Shown here in pieces: positions 21,084 through 30,800 of a stretch of DNA of 64,000 nucleotides. A program made the position numbers and the translations under genes. The stretch comes from Asterias amurensis (Eukaryota; Echinodermata; Asteroidea; Forcipulatida; Asteriidae), in NCBI RefSeq assembly GCF_032118995.1, contig NC_092651.1, positions 23,234,349 through 23,298,348 on the forward strand, in the 5' to 3' direction. Position 1 is the stretch's first letter. Each line of letters begins with the position of its first letter. The notes beneath the pieces were generated by a model. It did no database searches, had not been told where the DNA came from, and saw only the letters and a program-made list of their open reading frames with translations.

Positions 21084-21770
21084 AACGGCCAGTTTTTCAT
21101 TCGATATGAAATAATGTAGTAGGCCTATATACATGTAGTATACCAATGTCAATATGAGATAGCCCTTTTTTACTTTTTGTCAAAATGAGAGAAAAAATGG
21201 TGGCGCCATAGCAATCAATAGGGGGGCCTACAGAAATTTATCCTAAAAAATGTGTGACTTCTGCATGATGCGACATCAGGTTTATCGCGAATTGCAAAAT
21301 ATCAAGAGAGGGCGCTGTTAAACCCACACAAAAGATATAGCATCACAACATACATGGGGGTCGTTGAACATGTCATTTTGACCCCTCTGCCTACCCACAA
21401 TGCATTGCGGTTCCACCCACATCGTGATAAACCTAAACAGCATAACCTGACATGCCTTTGCAATTTGTTCTAGTTTTATTGCGCTTTACCACTGGCATAT
21501 TCACATAAATGGTTTTATTTGTTTGATTTCGGTTTTAAAGCAAGAAAAAATGTAAACAGTTGCACGGTCCGCAGAGAAAGTACAGTAGTTTAGTAGTATC
21601 AATCAGGCCTGCGGTGTAGTGTATTGCATTCATTGCAAAGCATGCAGTTGTATCAGTACACTACAGTCGCTTCCAAGTTACAAATTACAAACTTGTCAAA
21701 TCGCTAAGCCTACATCCTAAGCAATGAGAAATGAGATACTTTTGAGATTGTAGGTCGCAGCAGACTTACC

Positions 21771-21945
21771 AGCGGCCGATTTCACGAAACACTTCGATTA
21801 ATCCTAACTTGAGTTAGGACGAGTAACCCGTCCTAACTTAGGATGGGTTCAATGCGTCCTACGTATTTGGATACGGAACTGAGCCCGTCCTAAGTCCTAA
21901 GATTAATCCTAAGTTAGGAAGAGTTTGGTGAAATCTACGACTGGT
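21771..21945. mobile_element. Family E MITE
   Basis: Starts GGCCGATTTCACGAAACAC, followed by TTAATCCTAACTTGAGTTAG palindromes and an inverse end GTGAAATCTACGACTGG. Confidence 0.8.
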
Positions 21946-22340
21946 TAATCTATTGCTGTGTTCTATAGGTAGAATGGAAGAAGTGTGCATGCACTTAGCT
22001 TTATGTAAATAATTTAAAAACTACTGGGCCCAAGCTCAGTCATGAAGCTGCTTGTGCTGAAACACAAAATGAAGCTAAGCACAACAAATGTTATGCTTAC
22101 CAGAATAAAGTTACCAGCCAAAATTCCATCTTTGACATTACCATACTTGATTGGTATCCTGCTTATTTTTTGTTTCACAGAAATTTCTTTTATATTAGCA
22201 TTTGCTACTAAGCAGCTCTATGAAATTAGGCACTGGTTCTGCCGTCTAACATCTCAAAATCTCCAACTAATTGTAGGAGATTTGAACTAAACTTGTGTTT
22301 AAATTCTTCTTGTTTGAAGGTAGCTGTTTGATGAAGCTGA

Positions 22341-22826
22341 ATGGATTGCTTTGCCGGTTGTAAAATGGAAACCGAAGTTGCCGCCAGCTCCATAGCAATT
22401 GACATTCTCCAAGCTGAGGTTGATCTTCATCTTGGACCACAAGAAAACATCATCGAGACAGTCGTTGAGACATTGGAAGACAACCTCATTGAGACAACTG
22501 AAACCTTAGAGGATGCTGAGGCGGCGCCTGATGATGAAGTCAGAGACGAGGGTGAGACGTCAATAACCCAGGAGCTCTCTGATGGGTTTAAGATCATCCA
22601 GTCCCAGAGAAACAGAAGGAAGTTGATGGATGGGGAGGGCTTCACATACACCCTAAAGAAGGAGAGCGAAAATAAGGTTTTCTGGAGGTGCTCTGTACGT
22701 AATAAGAATATGTGCTGCCGAGCAACAGTCATCCAGAACGGTGATTCATTCAAAAAGGGTAATCATGCTCACCTTCATGGTCTGGAGGTAGCCAAAAGAT
22801 CCAGCGGAAAGAAAATTTCTTTTGGG
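22341..22826 (+). CDS. FLYWCH/MULE gene, exon 1
   Basis: 162 codons with an acidic N-terminal region and the first FLYWCH finger (FWRCSVRNKNMCCRATV). The start is uncertain between the Met codons at 22341 and 22365. Confidence 0.78.
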
Positions 22827-25453
22827 GTAAGTGTACTTTTTCTTTTAACTTCAATACACAGGGATGTGACTCCCGTAGTTTTAAAACGGGATTCTGTTTT
22901 TTGTTTTCCTCAAAAAAAGAAATTCCTTTGAAAGATAAAATTCTAAAAGAAATGGAGATACATGTATTAAAGGCAGTGGACACTATTGGTAAATACTCAA
23001 AATAATTATGATCATAATTATTAATTATTATTCATAAAACCTTACTTGGTAGCGAGTAATGGGGAGAGGTTGATAGTATAAAACTATGTGAGAAACAGCT
23101 CCCTCTGAAGTGGAGTAGTTTTCGTGAAAGAAGTAATTTTCCACGAATTTGATTTCGAGACCTCAGATTTAGAATTTTAGGTCTCGAAATCAAGCATCTG
23201 AAAGCACACAACTTCATGTGACAAGAGTATTTTTTCTTTCATTATTGTCTCGCGACTTCAACGACCAATCAAGCTCAAATGTTCACAGGTTTGTTATTTT
23301 ATGCACATGTTGAGATACACCAAGTGAGAAGACTGGTCTTTGACAATTACCAATAGTGTCCAGGGTCTTTAACCGTTTAATAATGCCCAGGACTGTAGAG
23401 TGAGGCTTTTAAAACTAATGATACATGTTAATAATTGGGCTTCATCCTTTCAAAATTTCTAGCTCGCTTTGCGCTCAGAGTTTTTTTTTCCCCGCAATGT
23501 CAGCCTATCAAATCCCTGAATACATCAGAATGCGTCAGAGGTTTTATTAAAGAGGGGCTTTAATAGTCAAAAAATATTTTTGTGATTAAGATTTTAGATT
23601 TCCCATTAGAAAATTGGGGAAATTATAATTTTCTAGTTAGAGACATAACCTCACATTAAAATGGTGTAAAATGGTGTAAAATGCAACTTCGTCTGCTGTC
23701 ATGTGCAATTTTTTTTATTTTACCAAAAACGTTTGATCAGATAACACATCACATAAATTAAATATATGGTCTGTACATTTAATGTACTGGGTAAATGTCA
23801 GTTCAAATTGATACAGAACAACTTTAAATTTGAGGTTATGACTGGCGTAGAAATTCATATTTTGAATGTACAGACACATGTGTTTTTGATGTTTGCTGTA
23901 AATAAAAGAAAATTAAACAAAATAATAAAATCTTTTTTCTTCTTTTTGTAATTCAGAAATTGGGATTAACCAAGGTAAAACGAGAGTCCACCAAGAATAT
24001 TTTGACGTTCCAACCTCAAGCCACTGATGGCCAAGCGCTATATGATGGACAGACTGATGAGACAGAACAAGGAGGAGGTTACACCATTATACGGAGTTCA
24101 TCCCAGAGACTTCATCCCAAATTGATTGACGATGCCGGCTACACTTACACCATGAAGTCAAAAGGCAGTGAAAAAACACAGTGGAGATGTTCTGTACGGA
24201 ACAAGACCACATACTGCCGGGCGACAGTCATACAGCAAGGTAAAAACTTCAAGAAGGGGGCATTTGTACATATTCACCCGGGCAATCCAGGACGTCACAT
24301 GGTAGAGAAGATTATTGCTCAAGTTAAGACCAATGCCAAGCTGAAACCATTTCAGCCGGCAAGCAATATCGTAAATGAAGTACTCACTGCAAATGTTGGC
24401 AACCGGACACTCCCTGGCATGCCGCATCCTACTAATCTTGCTCGTGCTGCCAATCGCATGAGGCAAAGAGTTAAAGGAAAAGGTCTTGACTTCCAAGATG
24501 GCTTAGTCCCAGAGGACTTTGTGAAGAGAGTTGTCAACCGCGGGAAGAAATGCCATTTTCTACTGGCCACCAATAACCAGTTACAAATTCTCTCCCACAT
24601 GACACAGTGGTACATAGATGTAAACACAAAGATTGTGAACTCACCTTTTAAGTTGCTGTTGTCCGTGCATGGCTTCGTGAAGAAAAATCACCAAGCCAAA
24701 GTTGTGCCATTGTTCTTTGCGCTTATGTCTGGCAAAAAGCGAAAGGACTTCACAACTGTGTTTAATGCGTTGAAAGAGTTAATTCCAGATGGTATCCGTG
24801 TGACAGAGTGCATGCTTGACTATGATACCAACTTGTGGAGGGGCCTTAATGACGCCATCCCAAATCTAGAATGTGTTGGTAGCGCCTACCATTGGATCCA
24901 GACTATTTGGGGTAACATTAAAGCCTTTGGGCTTCATCTGAGTTACCTAGAAGATCCCAAGGTGTTTAAGCTGATGAGGAAACTCATGGCTCTACCATTC
25001 ATCCCAGCTGAACTCGTACCAGAGATGCTCACAAAGCTACAGCAGAAGGCCACCACAGGGTTAGTGCATCAACTCCTGAACTACGTTGAGGCAACGTGGG
25101 TTGAAGGTGATAAGTGCCTGTGGTCACCATCATCATGGAGTGTGTACATGCAGCCGTATCGAACATGCAACGACCTTCACAACTGGCATGACCGTCTGAG
25201 CAAAATAGGCAAGAAAGGACGACTTCCGCTGAGTGCCTTGGTGCTACAGTTGTACGGTGAAGCTAAGGTAGCATTGCAGGTTATGATCATATACGATGGG
25301 GTCCAGAAGAGGCCTCAGGAGGAATCTAACAAGGCTGTACAGAATAAAACCTCAAGATATTGGGACGATTATCAGCAACAAAGGAAGTCTTTAAAACATC
25401 TCCTGAAAGCTTGTGCTGCCACTGTGGTGGACGAAGGTTATGTTGAAAACTAA
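22341..25453 (+). CDS. Double-FLYWCH zinc finger / MULE transposase-domain protein (two exons)
   Basis: Two exons join in phase 0: 22341-22826 (donor GGG|GTAAGT) and 23957-25453 (acceptor TAATTCAG, stop TAA), giving about 660 aa. Residues about 20-85 are acidic. Two FLYWCH-type C2H2 fingers follow, each with the W-R-C-S-V-R-N-K...C-R-A core (Trp at about 115 and 238) and a terminal H-x-H. The remainder resembles the MULE transposase domain: PFKLLLSVHGF and PLFFALMSGKK, an acidic LDYD near 450 and YHWIQ near 474. The usual Cys before the His is Ser. Family knowledge: FLYWCH plus MULE proteins derive from Mutator-like transposons, some domesticated as DNA-binding proteins. I see no terminal inverted repeats around the gene, and the intron holds a family B MITE, so a host gene or an old immobile copy is likely. 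The alternative start is Met at 22365. Confidence 0.8.
22967..23372 (+). mobile_element. Family B MITE in FLYWCH gene intron
   Basis: TTAAAGGCAGTGGACACTAT to CAATAGTGTCCAGGGTCTTT plus AA, so bounded by TTAA on both sides. Confidence 0.88.
23957..25453 (+). CDS. FLYWCH/MULE gene, exon 2
   Basis: 498 codons and a stop. The second FLYWCH finger (QWRCSVRNKTTYCRATV) is followed by the MULE-like region and a charged C-terminal tail (WDDYQQQRKSLKHLLKAC). The reading frame is intact throughout, which argues for constraint or a recent origin. Confidence 0.82.
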   Translation, partial: KLGLTKVKRESTKNILTFQPQATDGQALYDGQTDETEQGGGYTIIRSSSQRLHPKLIDDAGYTYTMKSKGSEKTQWRCSVRNKTTYCRATVIQQGKNFKKGAFVHIHPGNPGRHMVEKIIAQVKTNAKLKPFQPASNIVNEVLTANVGNRTLPGMPHPTNLARAANRMRQRVKGKGLDFQDGLVPEDFVKRVVNRGKKCHFLLATNNQLQILSHMTQWYIDVNTKIVNSPFKLLLSVHGFVKKNHQAKVVPLFFALMSGKKRKDFTTVFNALKELIPDGIRVTECMLDYDTNLWRGLNDAIPNLECVGSAYHWIQTIWGNIKAFGLHLSYLEDPKVFKLMRKLMALPFIPAELVPEMLTKLQQKATTGLVHQLLNYVEATWVEGDKCLWSPSSWSVYMQPYRTCNDLHNWHDRLSKIGKKGRLPLSALVLQLYGEAKVALQVMIIYDGVQKRPQEESNKAVQNKTSRYWDDYQQQRKSLKHLLKACAATVVDEGYVEN

Positions 25454-25599
25454 ACCATACCTTGTTGTTATTTACCATCTATCTATCAGAAGAAATGATA
25501 TCAAACATTATAGGATACTTTCTCTTGTTTCAGATAAACAGTGTACAGTTTTCATGGAATGAAACGGTGTCAAGTTCTACAATAGACCTTAATATCCCA

Positions 25600-25725
25600 A
25601 ATACTTGGTACGCTAGCATTGGGCGTGGAATGAGGTGCATGCTGGTCCAGCTAGCAGTCAAGTTTGATCGCTAGCTAGACTAGCATGCACCTCATTCAAA
25701 TGTTATCGCTTGCGAAAAGGTCTAT
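25600..25725. repeat. Second copy of GGTCTAGCTAGC palindromic element
   Basis: GAATGAGGTGCATGCTGGTC / loop / GACTAGCATGCACCTCATTC, matching 16120-16325 with a few stem substitutions. Confidence 0.75.
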
Positions 25726-25748
25726 GTTTATCAGAACGATCATACTTT

Positions 25749-26036
25749 TTAAGCCATTGGACACTTTCGGAACAGAAACAAATTTAAAAGTTCACAGATT
25801 TACAAATAACTTACAGGGTTTACAGAAGGTAATAGTGAAAGACTTCTCTTGAAATATTTTTCCATGAAATGCTTTACTTATCGAGAAAACGTTTAAACAA
25901 TATCAATTTTCGATATCGAGAATTACGGATTTGTTATTTTCACATTTTATATGTTTCTTATTTTATATATAAGTTGTGATACTCAAAGTGTGGGCCATGG
26001 ACAATACTGTTTACCGAAAGTGTCCAATGGCGTTGA
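25749..26036 (+). mobile_element. Family C MITE, shortened
   Basis: Starts TTAAGCCATTGGACACTTTC and ends CGAAAGTGTCCAATGGCG; the CATGACACGGCG core is deleted. It abuts a family A copy directly. Confidence 0.8.
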
Positions 26037-26415
26037 AGGAACACGTTGCCTTGGATCGGTCGAGTTGGTCTTTGAAAAGCGTTTGTAACCGTTTGTTATA
26101 AAATGCATATGGTTGGAAAGATGTTTTAAAGATAGAATACAATGATCCACACAAACATGTCTCGGAATTGTACGGTTTTCCTTTTACCTCCTCGACGAAC
26201 ACAGTCGGCCATTTATGGGAGTAAAATTTTTAAATGGCCGACTGTCTTAGTTCACAAAGTAAAATGAAAACAACGCAATTCCGAGGCAAATTTGTGTGGA
26301 TCATTGTATTCTACTTTTAAAACATCTTTCCAACCATTATGCATTTTATAACAAACGGTTATAAACGCTTTTTATAGACCAACTCGTCCGATCCAAGGCA
26401 ACGTGTTCATTTAAA
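26036..26415. mobile_element. Family A MITE
   Basis: AAGGAACACGTTGCCTTGGA to CCAAGGCAACGTGTTCATTT, with the central ATTTATGGGAGTAAAATTT palindrome partly lost. It is followed at once by another inverted-repeat element. Confidence 0.85.
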
Positions 26416-26722
26416 GGGTCTCGGTACTTTTTGCAGGACACAAAACCAATGTCTACAGATTTAAAAATATTACTCCCCGAGGTCCTGTAGTTTTGAGAAA
26501 TTAAGTCGCCAAAATAGTTTTCCTCTCAGGAGTTGAACATTAAGTTTGCATGTTCAACATATTTTTGTGACATTGTTTACTCATTTCTCAATAAACTACA
26601 GCACCCCAGCAAGTAATATTTTAAGGGAAGCCTTCTAACATCATTATCTTCAAACAGTGTAAGTTTAATGTAACTCTGTGGACGTTGTGTTTTGTGTTAC
26701 AAAAAGTACCCCAATCCTGAAA
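26413..26722. mobile_element. MITE with GGTACTTTTTG ends
   Basis: Left GGTCTCGGTACTTTTTGCAG pairs with the right GTTACAAAAAGTACCCC. The body of about 300 nt has no ORF. Confidence 0.65.
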
Positions 26723-28350
26723 AACCTGTTAGGACAATACAGCACAAATTTTCCCAGAAGTAAGGAAACTAAAGTTGAATTTAAATTGTAGTGTTTATGT
26801 GCCAGTGCATTTCATCATGTGAGAGGTTGTCTTTATATATTTGTCAAGTACCTTGCAAAGCAACCACAGTTTGTGATGCTTCATTCTTAAAAGATTGAGG
26901 ACACCAGTGCGTTTTCTCAAAGGCACCTCTATGAAGAAATTGTATATACCAGTACATGTATTTTTGTTGGAATGTTTGCTGGGGCACCAAGGCAATGACC
27001 AGGGACATTGTTACCGCCTTGAAGCATCAGATCTGCCTTACAGTATCTCATTGGTAAACAATGATACTCCTTGGTGAAATAACTGAAATTGTTAAACTTA
27101 ATTATTCTTTGACATGTACATAGACAAGTTTTGTTATTTTATTTTTGCTTGTTGATCTACGCCCAATTTCATTAACACTCAAAAGGTCTTCTAACTGCCG
27201 AATTAGGTTGTTACGCGCTGTTTGAAAAAAAAACCATCATTCTATTGCTGTAAGTGCAGATTTTTCGCAAAAAGCAGTTTTTTTATTTTTAAAATTTCGA
27301 TCTGAGCCCAATTTCATTCACCGTCACAGCCCTTCTTACCGCAGAATTCTGTGGTAGGCACTGTCTGAAAAAAAAAACCATCATTGTATTGCTGTAAACG
27401 CAGATTTTCAGCAGTAAGCAGAGCGGTGAAGTTGGACCCTGTTTGCCTTCTGCTTCTGTTTGCCTTCTGATTATTAAAATTGCCTTGAAGATCAGGTCAA
27501 AACCCTGATATTGTAGATCACTTTTATTTTTTTAAGTTTTCCTATTTTTATTTCAAGGGTCAGGTACCATGTCTGGATGTATTTTGCTTAATATTTGTCA
27601 CTCTCTCTGCACGTAAACATTATATGTAGACTAGACGAGATTTTGATCAGTGCCGATATGCCTGAAAAATAATTTCATTTTGTTGGCCATTTGTGTTATC
27701 ATTGTTATCCAAGAACGTCAACTTACAAAGTGATAATATTGAACATATTGGTTGCGTACTCCTGCTTGTATCCCAAGCCAGAATTCATAGAGATATTTGA
27801 TGGGAAGCAAAGTTGTCTTCTTTATACTAAATGATTTGTTTTTTAAGCACAAGTATAAATTATTTCATGGGTGAGTTAGGCCAACAGCTTTCACAGTGGC
27901 TTTTCATTGTTACATCATTCATGAAAATCCCATCAGTAAGCACCAAAAAGATTAAGTGCTTTTTTTCAGTGCTATTGGTTAGCAGAGCTTTTAAATGAAA
28001 CCAAAACCAAAGCATAAAATTAGCTGTTAAGCAGCAACATGTTGTTGGTGCATACTGTATAGTCTTGTACATGTAACTGTTTCCAAATTGTATGTGCCCC
28101 AATTTTTTCAGAGAAGTTACTGTCCTATGCGGCACTATTTGTTAATTGCTTTAAACCCCTGAATGCCAACAAAGATGTTACTGTTTGATTTTAAATTGTA
28201 TATACATGCCTGGAATTTCATCTTTGAGTTGGAAAGAGCATTGTAATTTTGCAAAGGGCTAGTTCCATTGGAAAATTTCCAAGCTAAACGTATGGTAAAA
28301 ACTATTGAAGGGGCACCAAAGCCAAGACCAGGGCAACAGAGGCAATGGGT
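26723..28350. other. Non-coding spacer with one tandem duplication
   Basis: No supported gene. Positions about 27160-27285 and 27300-27420 are diverged direct copies (GCCCAATTTCATT ... AAAAACCATCATT ... GCAGATTTT). Confidence 0.5.
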
Positions 28351-29178
28351 CAGATAAATAAAAACTAGCATTTGCTTTTACTAGTCTTTTACTTAAATCC
28401 TTATAAATAAAAGTAAGCCTTAATATTGCTAGTAATTGGTCGAACAAGTAAGTAAAACAATGCTTGAGGGACTCTTCTTATTGAGATGTAAATAAAACCG
28501 ACATTTTACTATTACCTGATAGTTTCACAAGATACTGGGCCGTGTAAAGGCCAGCATTAACAAAATGTCGATAAGTTTAAGATCAGGCATGAGAATTTGC
28601 TCAAATCTCTATAAATAACCTTTTACTGGAAAAACACCATTTACTTGAACGGATAAATGGTCAGAGAAAAGCACAATAGCGGGGCATTCAGGAATATAAC
28701 AATAGAGGCATGGACTCGCAGATCAATAGCGATTAACTGAAATGCAGGCGGGGCAGTTTCCACTTAGTCAAGTTTTTGATGGCGGCAGTGGCTATGATGA
28801 GGAAACAGCCAGCCTCTCCACGCCAGCGCTCCAGAGATTGGTTCTTTTAGAGCAATTAAAGTACACAACAAATTTATAAGTATTTATCGTTGGATCATTA
28901 GACCAAGGGAAAAATAACCCTTTAATACTGACCCGATACCGAGCCATATATGCAACACTGTTGTTCAAGTAAAATCTCAAGCTCCTCATGCAGTAGCTTG
29001 TAAAAATACAAGTAATTGCTACAGTATGTTAGTAAAATGTCGTGATTATTTATATGTCTATAAGTGAAAGGTAATCTAGCGAGCAAAATGTTCATGCCTG
29101 ATCTTTTACTTTTCAGTCTTCTTGCTAATGCTGAACCTTTAACTTGATAAGTAATTGCTAGTTTTTATTTATCCGGCC
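28350..29178. mobile_element. Non-autonomous element with 22-nt TIRs
   Basis: GATAAATAAAAACTAGCA at the left and TGCTAGTTTTTATTTATC at the right are inverted repeats about 825 nt apart. No ORF of note inside. Confidence 0.6.
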
Positions 29179-30215
29179 AAATGTCTGTCTTTATCGTATA
29201 AAAGTATTAAAATGTTAAACTTTTTTTCTGAAAATATGATTGTTTCAAACCTGCTTGGAATATACATGTACAAGCATACTAAAGATGAGTAATTTATACA
29301 ATTGTGATTCTTGTTATGAAGTATTTTTTTATTGCTATTAGTTTGTGATCAATAACTGTAAAGAGTTTACACCAATTAGCACCGCTCGGATTTGTAAAAT
29401 ACCTACATGCAGCACCTAGCACCTAGTTTTTGTACAGATGTACAGAAGAGATATGAGGAATTAAAAGCTTGGTTTAAAGGGAAACTTTGCAGCTGTTTTG
29501 TTGTCTATAGGCCTATTTATCAAAACATTTTCTAGGTTTAAAAAGTTGATTATAGCTGGATTTGAACCTGAAACTTCTGTATAATTTACATGTAGGTGCT
29601 CTACCAACTGAGCTTCATTATTGGTGGTCTCCCTATGTTTGTGGTTGCTAGTCGGAAGCCATTCAAGCTGTAATTGCCATGTAGACTGGGATCACGTCCA
29701 AGTTTAAGATACAACCTGGTTCAAGTCCCGCTTAATCAGTTTGCCATGTGGTTTATTATTTGCAGTTCAAATAGTACTGTTTTTGTATGTCGCCCCCAAT
29801 CTTGAAGAAAGAATGCACTTAAGATTTGTGAGAAAAATCAAAGGAAAACCAAAGGAAGTTGGTTCAACAAGGAGATTCTGCCCCCCCCCCCTCCTCTAAT
29901 ACGGCGAACTGTGTACAAACTACTTCTGATAGCGCCCTCTTTTGAAACATCCTCTTTAGCCCCTGTTAGTTTTTTTTTTAATGGATGGGTGATAGAATCT
30001 TTGGCCGACCGATTTCCCTGGAACACCGGGCCCGCATTGGAGAAGGCTCGGCTCCTGCTTTCTGTTTGTTCAATGCTCGAAGAGAAGGTTGCATGCAGAA
30101 GGAACGTAGGTGCGAATTGGGTGAATCTGCCCTAAGACCATCAATAATCCGATTGGTCTATTGACAATCTCATTTCAACCGGAGTGTGTTTCGGTTACTG
30201 TTAACTGTTTCTAGG
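29179..30215. other. Non-coding spacer before the Ig cassette array
   Basis: Holds a diverged minus-strand tRNA-SINE at about 29540-29675 (GGATTTGAACCTGAAAC, CTACCAACTGAGCT) and C and T homopolymers near 29880 and 29970. No supported exon. Confidence 0.5.
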
Positions 30216-30548
30216 ACCAATATTCAACAAATGGAAAGTTTTTTGTAAATAATTATTGTCGTCATCGAAAATCAAGACATATATGACTAATTTAGTGTTG
30301 GGCCTATACTGGCTATGTGTCTGAGAAAAACACCAATTGGAGGGAATCGTTTTGTGTGCAAAAACCTTTATAGGAAATCCCCCGCGTGTACACCCCATGG
30401 CTAAGTTTGGCTCTGCTTACCGCCCAATTATGCACGTACGATTCACCGCTTATTATACTAGATTCAAGTTCTTGGGATAGGCCTATACCTGGCTGCATTA
30501 GCTAAAATTATACGCATTGTGACCATTTTGAAAACGGTACATAATTCA

Positions 30549-30736
30549 AAAGCGCTCGAACGAGATTGATTGAGTGACCTTTCGCCCTAACCAGGAAGTG
30601 CGGCACCATAAAATGAGTATTTTATTCGATTACAAGCAGTATAGAGTTTGTCATTCATGCTGCACGAGTTCAGCACAACTATCTGAACTAATACCGTGCA
30701 ATAAACAGAATTATAGTGATCTGCATAGAGGCAACT
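30549..30736 (+). promoter_or_regulatory. Cassette 1 conserved 5' block (ETS-type motif)
   Basis: Contains CCAGGAAGTG at 30591-30600, 146 nt before the ATG, followed by CACCATAAAA and an AT-rich stretch. The block is repeated in all five cassettes at nearly the same distance. Confidence 0.6.
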
Positions 30737-30800
30737 ATGAAGTCACAAATTCTTAGCTACTGTGATTCACGTCTCATTGCTTTGCTTATTTTTCTTGAAG
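30737..30800 (+). CDS. Cassette 1 signal-peptide exon
   Basis: ATG, then MKSQILSYCDSRLIALLIF and LE, a short n-region and hydrophobic core, ending GAAG|GTAAGCG in phase 1. It joins V1 as ..LE-GVTAQ.., a plausible signal cleavage region. Confidence 0.8.

Noticed and set aside
20913..21152. ORFs of about 70 codons on both strands at the ATCG element
   Set aside because: Isoleucine/aspartate/tyrosine-rich readings of simple CGATAT repeats.
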